DNA of 64,000 nucleotides from Paenibacillus alkalitolerans (lineage in GTDB: Bacteria > Bacillota > Bacilli > Paenibacillales > YIM-B00363). The DNA lies in contig NZ_JAEMXM010000016.1 in the NCBI RefSeq assembly GCF_016482785.1, positions 48,974 through 112,973 on the forward strand, in the 5' to 3' direction. The notes beneath the pieces were generated by a model. It was given only the letters and a program-made list of their open reading frames with translations, had not been told where the DNA came from and did not search any database. Shown piece by piece: positions 54,300 to 63,057 of this stretch; position 1 is the stretch's first letter, and every line of letters begins with the position of its first letter. The translations under genes were made by a program, and so were the position numbers.

Positions 54300-54500
54300 G
54301 CTCAAGTGCAGCGGCAATAATTGCCGCTGCAATCGGCCGGTTTAGTACGTTGGCTGCTGCAGCGGCAGTTTTTGCCGCTACAGCCGGAAGTAAGACTATA
54401 CTTGGGTACAAAGAGGCAACTTAGCGGTAATTTTTGCCTCTGTAATAGGGCGTTTCGAAAAAGCTGGCACGCAACGGTAATCTTTGCCTCTGCATAAATC
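54300..54500. repeat. Tandem array of four palindromic repeats
   Basis: Four units 50-64 bp apart share a palindromic core: GCAGCGGCAATAATTGCCGC (54308-54330, arm continues), GCAGCGGCAGTTTTTGCCGC (54359-54381), AGCGGTAATTTTTGCCTCTG (54423-54442) and AACGGTAATCTTTGCCTCTG (54473-54492). Later copies are degenerate, so the palindrome is best in copies 1 and 2. They fill the gap between the NicO gene and the znuA promoter and look like intergenic REP-type elements. Confidence 0.7.
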
Positions 54501-54567
54501 GGAGATGAAGTAATGTCTTTGCTGCCTCGTGCGGGCAATGCTATTTCTTGACACATTAATATTTGGG

Positions 54568-54627
54568 TTGACATATTTTCAGAGACAAACGTATAATCTT
54601 CATGTAAATCGTAATTTTTACGATTAA
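54568..54627 (+). promoter_or_regulatory. znuA promoter with Zur box
   Basis: A consensus TTGACA (54568-54573) and TATAAT (54592-54597) with 18-bp spacing are followed by the palindrome AATCGTAA-TTT-TTACGATT (54607-54625, extended by TA/AA to 54605-54627). This fits the Bacillus Zur box AAATCGTAATNATTACGATTT closely. Zinc-loaded Zur bound here would block transcription initiation. Confidence 0.85.
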
Positions 54628-54650
54628 CTTTAAAATAAATCGGAGGAAAT

Positions 54651-55676
54651 ATGAAAAAGATTGTCTCTGTTATTTTCATTACGGTTATCGCACTGATTGT
54701 CGCTGCTGGGTGCAATTCCCAAGGCTACGTGCTGCAGGAAGGGAAAGTAAACGTTATTACTTCGTTTTTCCCTCTATATGATTTCGCTCGGGAAATCGGC
54801 GGGGAGCATGTTAACGTCGTGAATATAATTCCGACCGGTGTCGATCCGCACGATTGGACGCCGAAAAGCCAAGATATGACGAATGTGGCGAATGCGCAAA
54901 TGTTCATATATCAAGGCGCAGGCTTTGAAGGATGGACGGAAGATCTGCTCGCCGGCATCGATAAAGGAAACCTCGTCGTTGTGGAAGCAAGCCATGGTAT
55001 CGAACTGTTGACGGCATCTCCTGAAGGCGAAGAGCACGCGGAAGAGCACGCCGAAGAAGGCGAAGAGCACGCAGACGAGCACGCGAAGGAGGGCGAAGCA
55101 CATGCAGACGAGCATGCTGCGGAGGAAAGCGGCGAGGATGAGCACGATCACGGCCAATTCGATCCGCATACGTGGTTGAGCCCTCGTTCGGCGCTTGCGA
55201 TGGCGGAAAATATTAAGAACGGCCTAGTTCAAGCCGATCCGGAGCACACCGCCGATTACGAGAAAAACTACGAAGCGTTGACGGCGGAATTGAAGGCGCT
55301 GGACGACAAGTTCAAACAACAGCTTTCCGGAGCGGCAAAGAAAGAGATCGTCGTCTCCCATCAAGCGTTCGGTTACTTGGCGAGAGATTACGGTTTGTCG
55401 CAGCTGCCGATCATGGGATTGGCTCACGAAGCCGAGCCTACGGCGCAAGATTTGAAAGAGATCAGCGAGTTTGTAAAGGAACATGAAGTGCGGTATATTT
55501 TCACGGAAGAGTTGTTGTCGGACGAATTGGCGAAGACGCTCGCGAACGATCTCGGCGTCCAAACGCTGCCGCTCAATCCGGTGGAAGGATTAACGGAGGA
55601 GCAAATGAAAGCGGGCGAAACATATATTTCGTTAATGGAAGACAATCTCGCCAATCTGATGACCGCCTTAAAGTAA
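54651..55676 (+). CDS. znuA: Zinc ABC transporter binding lipoprotein
   Basis: A 341-residue cluster 9 metal-binding protein with lipobox VAAGC (Cys21). Metal ligands lie in GVDPHDWTPKSQDM near 63, FDPHTWLSP near 170 and VSHQAFGYLARDYG near 230; a His/Glu/Asp-rich loop of repeated EEHAEEH / ADEHA units (about 125-165) is the zinc-collecting loop typical of ZnuA. It delivers zinc to ZnuB. CGGAGGAAA precedes ATG 54651. Controlled by the Zur box just upstream. Confidence 0.94.
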   Translation: MKKIVSVIFITVIALIVAAGCNSQGYVLQEGKVNVITSFFPLYDFAREIGGEHVNVVNIIPTGVDPHDWTPKSQDMTNVANAQMFIYQGAGFEGWTEDLLAGIDKGNLVVVEASHGIELLTASPEGEEHAEEHAEEGEEHADEHAKEGEAHADEHAAEESGEDEHDHGQFDPHTWLSPRSALAMAENIKNGLVQADPEHTADYEKNYEALTAELKALDDKFKQQLSGAAKKEIVVSHQAFGYLARDYGLSQLPIMGLAHEAEPTAQDLKEISEFVKEHEVRYIFTEELLSDELAKTLANDLGVQTLPLNPVEGLTEEQMKAGETYISLMEDNLANLMTALK

Positions 55677-55705
55677 TACTCCAATTCTAAGCAAAGAGGG
55701 ATAGT

Positions 55706-56506
55706 ATGAACCCCGCCAACATAAATGAGCGAAACGGAACGGGGCAGCCGGTGATCGAAATATCGGATCTTCGGTTTTCCTACGACGATAAGACGGTTAT
55801 CGACGGGCTCGATATCCAAATACACCGCCGCGATTTCGTAGGCTTGATCGGCTCCAACGGCGCGGGAAAGACGACGCTGCTTCGCATGATGGTCGGTTTG
55901 CTGAAGCCGACGGCGGGCGAATTGCGCTTGTTCGGCGCTCCAATCTCGGAATTCAACGAGTGGCGGCGAATCGGTTACGTCCCGCAGAAAACCGCGCTTA
56001 ACCCGTTGTTCCCGGCGACGGTCAGAGAGGTTGTGCTTTCCGGCTTGTACGGCAAGCACAAGCTGTACCGCCGACTAACGGCGGCGGACCATCAACGTTG
56101 CAACGACGCGCTTTATGCTTTGCAGATCGCCGATCTGGCAGACCGGCGCATCGGACAGCTGTCCGGCGGACAACAGCAGCGCGCTTTCTTGGCGCGGGCG
56201 CTTGTCGGAAATCCGGAACTGCTTATTCTCGACGAACCGACGGTCGGCATTGATACGGAGACGCAGCGCGCCTTCTTCTCCATGCTTCGTCATATGCACG
56301 CCCATCACGACATCACGTTCCTCATGGTTTCGCACGATGTCGAAATGATGAAATCGTACTTGGGCGACCGGCCCGTTATGACGAACGGTAAACTGAAGTT
56401 TTACGTCAAACCGATGGACAACGCCATATCGTGCGCCGAGACGGACCTTACTCACGCGTTGAAAGATTGGCCGGGAGCCGGCGAACGTGTTCCCGCGTTC
56501 CAATAA
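55706..56506 (+). CDS. znuC: Zinc ABC transporter ATP-binding protein
   Basis: A 266-residue ABC ATPase: Walker A GSNGAGKTTLLRMMVGLLKP near 49-68, Q-loop YVPQKTALNPLFPATVREVV near 92, signature LSGGQQQRAFLARALVGNPE near 151, Walker B LLILDEPTVGID near 172 and H-loop MVSHD near 211. The Q-loop followed by FPATVREVVLSGLY is typical of metal (ZnuC/AdcC) ATPases. It starts 30 bases after znuA behind AAAGAGGG. Confidence 0.93.
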   Translation: MNPANINERNGTGQPVIEISDLRFSYDDKTVIDGLDIQIHRRDFVGLIGSNGAGKTTLLRMMVGLLKPTAGELRLFGAPISEFNEWRRIGYVPQKTALNPLFPATVREVVLSGLYGKHKLYRRLTAADHQRCNDALYALQIADLADRRIGQLSGGQQQRAFLARALVGNPELLILDEPTVGIDTETQRAFFSMLRHMHAHHDITFLMVSHDVEMMKSYLGDRPVMTNGKLKFYVKPMDNAISCAETDLTHALKDWPGAGERVPAFQ

Positions 56507-56523
56507 GGAGGTCATGGGAGGCC

Positions 56524-57330
56524 ATGTTTGATATTTTCGCCTTTCCTTTCTTTCAGCGCGCTCTCGTGGGAGGACTTCTCATCGGAGGGATGGCGCCGCT
56601 CCTTGGCATGTTCCTCGTGCTTCGCAGGCTATCCATGATCGGCGATACGATCGCTCACGTGTCCATCGCAGGCGTAGCGCTCGGCTTCTTGATCAATGTG
56701 TATCCGGTCGGAGTCGGGCTTATATTTGCGCTGTTCGGCGCGATCGCCATCGAGCGGCTGCGCCGCACGTACCGGACGTATGCCGAATTATCGATAGCCA
56801 TTCTGTTATCCGGCGGCGTTGCTTTGGCCACCATGCTGTTTACTTTGGGGCAAGGGTTCAACATCAATGTTACGAGTTACTTCTTCGGCAGTATCTATAC
56901 GCTCGATTGGATCGATCTCGTAACGATTTTCGCGGTGACCATCGTCGTCCTAGGCGTCATTGCTTTTCATTCGAAGGAATACTTTCTGCTGACGTTCGAC
57001 GAAGATGCGGCCAGCGTCAGCGGGCTTCCGGTACGAACGCTGAACATTACGCTTACGGTATTGACCGCGCTCGTCATCAGCGTTTCCATCAAAATTTTAG
57101 GCGCGCTGCTCGTGTCGGCGCTGCTGACTATCCCAGTCGCGTGCAGTCTGCTCATTGCCCGAAGCTTTCGCCATTCGCTCATATGGGCGATCGTCTTCTC
57201 GGAAGTCGCCGTCTTGACCGGTCTCATAGGCGCAGGTGAACTCAATTTGGCGCCCGGTGCAACCGTTGTGTTATTATTGATCATGATCCTTATCGTGCTT
57301 ATTGCGCTGAAGAAAGGTTTCAAATTATGA
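56524..57330 (+). CDS. znuB: Zinc ABC transporter permease
   Basis: A 268-residue ABC-3 family permease with about eight helices: LVGGLLIGGMAPLLGMFLVLRRLSMIGDTIAHVSIAGVA spans residues 15-53 with the family RRLSMIGDTIAH signature, and LTILLSGGVALATMLF-like ILLSGGVALATML near 97. ATG 56524 lies after AAGGAGG and GGGAGG. Third gene of the zinc importer. Confidence 0.93.
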   Translation: MFDIFAFPFFQRALVGGLLIGGMAPLLGMFLVLRRLSMIGDTIAHVSIAGVALGFLINVYPVGVGLIFALFGAIAIERLRRTYRTYAELSIAILLSGGVALATMLFTLGQGFNINVTSYFFGSIYTLDWIDLVTIFAVTIVVLGVIAFHSKEYFLLTFDEDAASVSGLPVRTLNITLTVLTALVISVSIKILGALLVSALLTIPVACSLLIARSFRHSLIWAIVFSEVAVLTGLIGAGELNLAPGATVVLLLIMILIVLIALKKGFKL

Positions 57331-57357
57331 TCGGATGACGCGAAGGGGAGAGAGAAA

Positions 57358-58068
57358 TTGCCGGAAATCACCGTTTGGATCGCTTTTGCCGCGGGGCTCG
57401 CTTCGTTTATTTCACCGTGCTGCTTGCCATTGTATCCATCTTATTTGTCGTATATTACCGGCGTCTCCGTCTCGCAATTAAAGACGAACCAAACGAAAGA
57501 AGTGCGGCTGCGTACGCTCAGCCACACTCTTTTCTTCATTATCGGGTTCTCGATCGTATTTTACGCGTTTGGGGCGGGCGCGGGACTTATTGCCGAAATA
57601 TTTCGGGAATATCAGGACCTTATCGCGAAACTGTCCGCTATATTGCTCATCTTGGTAGGCTTATTTCTGCTCGGAATATTCCAGCCGCAATTCCTGATGC
57701 GTGACATGAAGCTGAGGATCAACGCAAAGCCGGCAGGGCTGCTCGGCTCTCTGCTGATCGGCATCGGGTTTGCGGCAGGCTGGTCGCCGTGCATCGGGCC
57801 GATCTTTTCCGCCATTATCTCGCTCGCGACAACGGAACCGGGCATTTGGTTCCAACTGACTACGGCTTATACATTGGGATTCGCGCTTCCCTTTTTCCTC
57901 ATGGCGTTCTTTATCGGTTCCACAAGGTGGATCTTGAAATACTCCGACCGCTTGATGAAAGCCGGCGGGGCGTTCCTGATTCTCTTCGGCATACTGCTTT
58001 ACACGGGACAGATGCTGCGAATCACCGTATGGTTTAACTCGATCACTCCGGACTGGCTTAGGTTTTAA
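57358..58068 (+). CDS. ccdA: Cytochrome c biogenesis protein CcdA
   Basis: A 236-residue six-helix membrane protein. The redox cysteines are in ASFISPCCLPLYPSYLSYITG near 16-36 and GWSPCIGPIFSA near 141, as in CcdA, which passes electrons from thioredoxin across the membrane for heme attachment and (in Bacillus) spore cortex formation. It starts at TTG 57358 behind AAGGGGAGAG. Its stop overlaps the 3' end of the convergent splB gene by 3-4 bases. Confidence 0.92.
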   Translation: MPEITVWIAFAAGLASFISPCCLPLYPSYLSYITGVSVSQLKTNQTKEVRLRTLSHTLFFIIGFSIVFYAFGAGAGLIAEIFREYQDLIAKLSAILLILVGLFLLGIFQPQFLMRDMKLRINAKPAGLLGSLLIGIGFAAGWSPCIGPIFSAIISLATTEPGIWFQLTTAYTLGFALPFFLMAFFIGSTRWILKYSDRLMKAGGAFLILFGILLYTGQMLRITVWFNSITPDWLRF

Positions 58069-59126
58069 GTAAAATAATCGATGCTCGCCTTCGGGAAGTT
58101 TGCAAAGATTTGTTCCGTAAGAAACTCCCGAAGGGCGTTCGCTTGTTCATCCGGATACACATATTTCCCTTGGCCCCAACGGCCCCACTTATATTTCCGC
58201 TTCACTTCGTCCATTTCCAGCTTTGTCTTCGGATAACGCGCCTGAATGACTCGTTTCGCCGTCTTCGTAAACCGGTGTTGTATGAGCTCGAATGTCAATT
58301 CCGTCTCGGCTTCCGGCGGAACTTCCCGTTTCAAGCTTCGGATCAGCTCCGCATACCCTTCTTCCCAACCTTCATGCCAAATGATCGGCGCGATAATGAA
58401 ACCGAGAGGATAGCCGGCCCTCGCCACTTTGCCCGCAGCTTCAATGCGCTCCGTGAAGCTTGAGGTTGCCGGCTCGAAATTTCGGATGACATAGTCCGCA
58501 TTTACGCTGAAGCGAATGCGAGTCCTCTTGTTATGCTCAAGGGCAAGCAGCGGTTCAACGTTATTGAATTTGGTTACGAACCGAAGCCGGCCGTATTCCT
58601 GCTTTCCCATGAACTCGATGAGATGCGAGAGGGAGCCGGTGATGTGCTCCAGCCCGACGGGATCCGACGTGCAAGCCGCTTCAAAGCGGGTGATTTCCGG
58701 TTTCCTTTCCTCAATGTATTTCAACGCCCGGTTCGTAATATCGTCGATGTTTACATACACCCGTACATACGGTTTGGCGCCCAATGTCGTCTGCAAATAG
58801 CAATAATGGCAATGCGCCATGCAGCCGGTAGCAACCGGGATCGCGTACTCCGCAGACGGTTTGGACGTGTCGAATTCGAGAGTCTTGCGCACTCCGACAA
58901 CGAGCGTTCTTTTTGCGATTTTGTATTTCTCTAGATCGGTCTCACCGGGCAAATCGGTGATCCGGTTATGTGACGTCGTCATACGTATCGGCAAATCGTT
59001 TTCCTGAGCCCATTTATAAATCCTGGCACCCATAGGGTATTCCAAGGAATCCGGTTCAAAATAAACGAGCTCCGGAATAAATACTTTTAACTTCGCGCCT
59101 GCCCGCACCGGCGTTTCCATTGCCAT
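58065..59126 (-). CDS. splB: Spore photoproduct lyase
   Basis: A 353-residue radical SAM enzyme. The CX3CX2C iron-sulfur motif is ATGCMAHCHYCYLQTT with Cys102, Cys106 and Cys109, and the conserved hydrogen-donor cysteine lies in FEAACTSDPVG (Cys152). It repairs the UV-induced thymine dimer specific to spore DNA during germination. This is the clearest evidence for a spore former. ATG 59126 has AAAGGGGGC upstream; the longer frame to 59144 lacks an RBS. Confidence 0.95.
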   Translation of the reverse strand: MAMETPVRAGAKLKVFIPELVYFEPDSLEYPMGARIYKWAQENDLPIRMTTSHNRITDLPGETDLEKYKIAKRTLVVGVRKTLEFDTSKPSAEYAIPVATGCMAHCHYCYLQTTLGAKPYVRVYVNIDDITNRALKYIEERKPEITRFEAACTSDPVGLEHITGSLSHLIEFMGKQEYGRLRFVTKFNNVEPLLALEHNKRTRIRFSVNADYVIRNFEPATSSFTERIEAAGKVARAGYPLGFIIAPIIWHEGWEEGYAELIRSLKREVPPEAETELTFELIQHRFTKTAKRVIQARYPKTKLEMDEVKRKYKWGRWGQGKYVYPDEQANALREFLTEQIFANFPKASIDYFT

Positions 59127-59219
59127 TCGCTTGCCCCCTTTCATTGCATAAAGATGTCCTCAACGTTAGAATTTGTTTGCGAAATCGCCGTCAAACGAGG
59201 AAAATGAAGTCAAGCGGGC

Positions 59220-59248
59220 TTGCTTTGTCCATACGCTAAAGGTATAGT
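59220..59248 (+). promoter_or_regulatory. mntR promoter
   Basis: TTGCTT (59220-59225) and TATAGT (59243-59248) with 17-bp spacing, 46 bases before the TTG start. Confidence 0.5.
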
Positions 59249-59293
59249 ATTCAAGTAACGATTATGAAACGGTAACGAGAGGGGAACCCCGGT

Positions 59294-59716
59294 TTGGCAA
59301 CACCCAGCATGGAGGATTATTTGGAGCGAATATACCGCTTGATCGACGAGAAGGGGTATGCCCGGGTAGCCGACATCGCCGAAGGATTGGAAGTTCATCC
59401 GTCATCGGTTACGAAGATGATCCAGAAATTGGATAAAGATAATTATTTGGTTTACGAGAAATACCGCGGGCTGATATTGACGGCCAAAGGCAAGAAGATG
59501 GGAAAACGTCTCGTCGACCGGCACCGCTTGCTGGAAGAGTTTTTAACGGCGATCGGAGTACAGGAAGAGAACATTTATAAAGATGTGGAAGGAATCGAGC
59601 ATCATCTGAGCTGGGATTCGATCACTTGCATTGAAACATTAGTCGAGTACTTCCGCAGGGACGGCAACCGGCTTGCCGAGCTGAGGAAAATTCGCGAAGA
59701 ATTGGATATGGATTGA
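59294..59716 (+). CDS. mntR: Manganese transport regulator MntR
   Basis: A 140-residue DtxR/MntR repressor nearly collinear with Bacillus Mnt[44 protein letters not shown] near 25-44, and [11 protein letters not shown] near 97-107. Metal ligands Asp8, Glu11, His77, Glu99, Glu102 and His103 are all present. Manganese binding makes it repress Mn importers. It starts at TTG 59294 after GAGAGGGG. Confidence 0.95.
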   Translation: MATPSMEDYLERIYRLIDEKGYARVADIAEGLEVHPSSVTKMIQKLDKDNYLVYEKYRGLILTAKGKKMGKRLVDRHRLLEEFLTAIGVQEENIYKDVEGIEHHLSWDSITCIETLVEYFRRDGNRLAELRKIREELDMD

Positions 59717-59814
59717 CTTGAATGCGTCTGCCTTGCGTGCGGGCGTTTTTTTGTGTTTTTCTCATATGGACTTGTGGCACCGGCATACATTTATCGCAAG
59801 GGGAGGGACGGACG

Positions 59815-60867
59815 ATGCGTGTAAATGCGGTGTTCCAGGGCGGGGGGGTCAAGGGGATCGGCCTCGTCGGAGGGATTTATGCGGCGGAAAGGCGCGGCAT
59901 TACGTTTCACCAGGTGGCGGGAACGTCGGTAGGGGCCGTTGTCGCGGCTTTTTTGGCGGCGGGTTATTCGGCTGATGAAATGAAGAATATTATACTCAAT
60001 ACGAATTTCCGGCGATTCATAAGTAAAGACTGGTTCCATTACTTGAACGGTTTCGGCCAAGTGGTTCGGTTGTTTGTAAAGAAAGGTTTGTACTCCGGGG
60101 ACCCGTTGGAGGAATGGGTGAGCGAACATTTGAAGGCGAGGGGAATCCGCACCTTCGGAGACCTTGAAGCGAATAAGCTTAGGGTCGTCGCTTCCGACAT
60201 TTCACAAGGGAAAATGTTGGTACTGCCTGAGGATATTTCTAATTACGGAAGAGACCCTTCCGATTTTCCCGTGGCGAGGGCGGTCCGGATGAGCGCCGCT
60301 TTGCCTTATTTCTTCGATCCGGTAATATTGAAGCATCGCAATCCGAAGGAACGAGGCAGAGGAATTGAGAAGGAGTCGTATTATATAGTGGACGGAGGTA
60401 TCTTGAGCAACTACCCGCTTTGGATTTTCGACAAAGAATTGAATGAGATTCCGCCGAAAGTGCCGACGCTCGGGTTTCAGCTGGTAGGCAAGAAGCCGGA
60501 TCAACCGTACCCGATCAATGGCCCGGTGTCGATGTTCAATGCCTTGTTCTCGACCATGATGGGCGCTCACGACGAACGGTATATCGAAAAGCACAACCGG
60601 TTTCGTACGGTCAAAATTCCGTCCCACATGGTGCATACGACGGAATTTTCAATTACGCACGAGCAGATGATGGAACTATTCGACTCGGGCGTAAGGGCCG
60701 GCGGCGAATTTTTTGATAGATGGACATACTCGGGCTATTCTTTGGAAATGGACAAATGGATTCATACGATCAATCCGAAAGCGGCGGTGACGGGCAAAGG
60801 AGGCAAAGGTTATACTGTACGCGAAGAAATGAAAACTCACGAGCCCCCGCTGCCGAAAGCGGAATGA
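59815..60867 (+). CDS. yqhO: Patatin-like phospholipase (YqhO-like)
   Basis: A 350-residue patatin-fold lipid acyl hydrolase. The oxyanion loop is FQGGGVKGIGLVGG (residues 7-20), the nucleophile Ser38 lies in GTSVGAVVAAF, and the catalytic Asp is in IVDGGILSNYP near 195. ATG 59815 follows AAGGGGAGGG; the frame upstream to 59722 is open but has no RBS. It lies next to mntR as yqhO does in Bacillus subtilis, which supports the name. Substrate unknown. Confidence 0.9.
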   Translation: MRVNAVFQGGGVKGIGLVGGIYAAERRGITFHQVAGTSVGAVVAAFLAAGYSADEMKNIILNTNFRRFISKDWFHYLNGFGQVVRLFVKKGLYSGDPLEEWVSEHLKARGIRTFGDLEANKLRVVASDISQGKMLVLPEDISNYGRDPSDFPVARAVRMSAALPYFFDPVILKHRNPKERGRGIEKESYYIVDGGILSNYPLWIFDKELNEIPPKVPTLGFQLVGKKPDQPYPINGPVSMFNALFSTMMGAHDERYIEKHNRFRTVKIPSHMVHTTEFSITHEQMMELFDSGVRAGGEFFDRWTYSGYSLEMDKWIHTINPKAAVTGKGGKGYTVREEMKTHEPPLPKAE

Positions 60868-60868
60868 G

Positions 60869-60906
60869 AAAAACCGGCGGCCCGATAAGGCACGCCGGTT
60901 TTGTTG
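60869..60906. terminator. Bidirectional terminator between yqhO and yqhP
   Basis: AAAACCGGC and GCCGGTTTT form a 9-bp stem between convergent genes, with T runs on both strands. Confidence 0.8.
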
Positions 60907-60912
60907 CGCTGT

Positions 60913-61215
60913 TCAATGATATTTCGGAGTTTCGTCGTCGTCCTGTTTGTTGCCGCGAATGACTCTGAATTTGGCGCGTTTCGATTTTCTTCCGTTAGCT
61001 TGGGAAGACGATCCGAATAATCCGTTTATGCGGTACCGCCCCGCGAGATAACGCCATGTCGAGGGCGGAAACCGGTACAACAAGAAGACAAGTCCGAAAA
61101 TGACGACAGGTATGATCCATTGGGATGCGTTTCTAGCGATGCTGGACAACAAGCCGACGACCATTAACGCAATGATGACGTAAGTTGCGACGTTACGGCC
61201 TCCATAGCGTCTCAT
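60913..61215 (-). CDS. Small membrane protein, YqhP-like position
   Basis: A 100-residue protein with two hydrophobic segments (TYVIIALMVVGLLSSIA, WIIPVVIFGLVFLLYRF) and a basic C-terminal tail (GRKSKRAKFRVIRG). Its place between the yqhO-like and yqhQ-like genes matches yqhP of Bacillus subtilis. Function unknown. It begins 7 bases after yqhQ, so the two are co-transcribed. Confidence 0.78.
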   Translation of the reverse strand: MRRYGGRNVATYVIIALMVVGLLSSIARNASQWIIPVVIFGLVFLLYRFPPSTWRYLAGRYRINGLFGSSSQANGRKSKRAKFRVIRGNKQDDDETPKYH

Positions 61216-61222
61216 CTTGGCA

Positions 61223-62203
61223 TCACGCTCCCACCGTCCGATTTTGTTCCATAGATATGCTGTTTCGACGGTCCGCCTCGAGCATCCGTTGGAAGGAGGC
61301 GATCGCCACTTCCACCTGATCGTCGGTAGGCTCTTTCGTCGTTAACTTCTGCAGCCATAGTCCGGGATATCCCAAATAGCGAAGCAGCGGAACATCGCGA
61401 ACGCTATTTGTGAAACGCAGGAATTCATACGATAAACCGATCACGAAAGGAAGAAGCAATATCCGGATGCCTAATCGCTCCCATATCGAGTCCCATTCGA
61501 AAAACGGCAAGGAATATAAGAAAATCCCGATAAGAACGGTCAATACGATAAAGCTGCTGCCGCATCGGTAATGAAGCGTGTTGTATTTCTGAACGTGTTC
61601 CACGGTAAGGGGATCGCCTGCTTCATACGCGCTTATAACTTTGTGCTCCGCCCCGTGGTACTGGAACAACCGCTTAATTAGCGGTGTTTGCGAGATCAGT
61701 AATATATATGCGACCAAGAGCGCTAATTTGATTACACCTTCTATCAAGTTGTGCAAAAAGATATTGTCGAATACGGTGCCGAAGAGCATTTCTTCCAGCG
61801 CGGCCGGCACGAGAGTGAAGACAAGCTTTCCGAAAACGAACGACAGAACGCCTACCACGGCGACGCCCAATATCATCGTCACATTCTCGCCGAGCGATTT
61901 GCGCTGCGGCTCGGGAGCTTCCGCACGCTCTCCTTCCGATTCTTCCGAAGCGTAGGCTTCGGCGGAGAAATTGAGGTGCTGAGACCCTTTGGCGCTTGCT
62001 TCGACCAAGCCGACAAGTCCCCGCAGGAAAGGTATCTTCTTAAGCGACGCCACCCAAGGGACCGATTTCTTCGGCGTCTCGAAATATTCGATCGAACGGT
62101 CTTTCTTGCGCACGGCGGTTACATTGACGTTGCGTCCGGCGAACATTACGCCTTCAATCACCGCTTGTCCCCCGTATATTGCCATTGTATTTTGTTGCGA
62201 CAC
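61223..62203 (-). CDS. yqhQ: DUF1385 membrane protein YqhQ
   Basis: A 326-residue DUF1385 protein: YGGQAVIEGVMFAGRNVNVTAVR near residues 10-32, four helices (VTMILGVAVVGVLSFVFGKL onward), the conserved RLFQYHGAEHKVISAYEAGD near 175-194 and YHRCG-like LHYRCGSSFIVLTVL near 210. GTG 62203 has GGAGAGGTG 8 bases upstream. DUF1385 proteins are widely conserved in Bacillota; the function is unknown. Same position as yqhQ in Bacillus. Confidence 0.92.
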   Translation of the reverse strand: MSQQNTMAIYGGQAVIEGVMFAGRNVNVTAVRKKDRSIEYFETPKKSVPWVASLKKIPFLRGLVGLVEASAKGSQHLNFSAEAYASEESEGERAEAPEPQRKSLGENVTMILGVAVVGVLSFVFGKLVFTLVPAALEEMLFGTVFDNIFLHNLIEGVIKLALLVAYILLISQTPLIKRLFQYHGAEHKVISAYEAGDPLTVEHVQKYNTLHYRCGSSFIVLTVLIGIFLYSLPFFEWDSIWERLGIRILLLPFVIGLSYEFLRFTNSVRDVPLLRYLGYPGLWLQKLTTKEPTDDQVEVAIASFQRMLEADRRNSISMEQNRTVGA

Positions 62204-62368
62204 GAGTCGTCACCTCTCCAACACATCTTGCTGTTTGCTTTCATTGTAGCCGATTCCCGCTTCAATTGCCACCGGAAACGGCCGGATGAATGTGGGAACG
62301 CTTCGGTTACCGCGATTCTTTTTTGCGCATAATAGGGTTGATTATGGCAACGGAGGAGACGATATGTT

Positions 62369-62890
62369 ATGGGCAAAAGCGCCGATATGGTGGAAGCCGG
62401 ACATACGACGGTCGAGCATACAAGAAAGCTGCCGTTTGCATTATATCTCGGTTTTTTTGCTGGGGTGATTTGGGGAGCGGTTCGCATTTTGTTTTATTTC
62501 TTGCGATTTACCGAAGTATTGCCGGGATTTTTGGCGGAACCGTTTTTCTTGCACAATTTTTTAGCGGGAGTCGGCGGATGGATGGTCGGATGGGTGTTTT
62601 GGACCGTCTTTTCGATCATCGCATCCCTTATCTATACGTTTTTGTTTCATTGGCTGAAAGGTCCGTGGTACGGTGTCGCGTACGGACTTATTTGGTTTGT
62701 GTTTTGGATATTGCTGGTCGGGCCTTGGTACGAAATGGCTGAACCGATAGGCGTAATAAGCTGGAACACGCTTTTCACGGAAGGTTCTCTATTTGCGCTA
62801 TGGGGAGTATTCATCGGGTATTCGGTGGCGTTTGAATTTACGGATGAGCGGGAGCGGGATAAAGGAGAGGGTACGATGCGGTTGCACTAG
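62369..62890 (+). CDS. yqhR: Membrane protein YqhR
   Basis: A 173-residue membrane protein with four helices (LYLGFFAGVIWGAVRILFYFL, VFWTVFSIIASLIYTFLFHWL and two more) matching the YqhR family by position and pattern (PWYGVAYGLIWFVFWILLVGP near 120). ATG 62369 follows CGGAGGAGAC. Divergent from yqhQ and upstream of aroQ, as in Bacillus subtilis. Function unknown. Confidence 0.85.
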   Translation: MGKSADMVEAGHTTVEHTRKLPFALYLGFFAGVIWGAVRILFYFLRFTEVLPGFLAEPFFLHNFLAGVGGWMVGWVFWTVFSIIASLIYTFLFHWLKGPWYGVAYGLIWFVFWILLVGPWYEMAEPIGVISWNTLFTEGSLFALWGVFIGYSVAFEFTDERERDKGEGTMRLH

Positions 62891-62952
62891 GCAACCGAAG
62901 GTTGTCCGTGTAGAGGGAGGCGTCTCGCACAACGAGGCAACCGCAGGTTGTC
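62889..62952. repeat. Twin small hairpins between yqhR and aroQ
   Basis: AGGCAACCGAAGGTTGTC (62889-62906) and AGGCAACCGCAGGTTGTC (62935-62952) differ at one base and are 46 bp apart; each folds into GCAACC/GGTTGT. Possibly short REP-like units. Confidence 0.55.
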
Positions 62953-63057
62953 TGGGAGTGCTTCTCAAACCGGGGAAAACTATGGTAAAATGGCATTTGG
63001 TGCTCGAGAAGGATGCTCGTGAATGTTGACGGCGCCAAAGCGGGAGAGGTGGTGCCC

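Noticed and set aside
55020-55145. Separate His-rich small protein
   Set aside because: The repeated GAGCACGC-type codons belong to the zinc-binding loop of ZnuA and are in frame with it.
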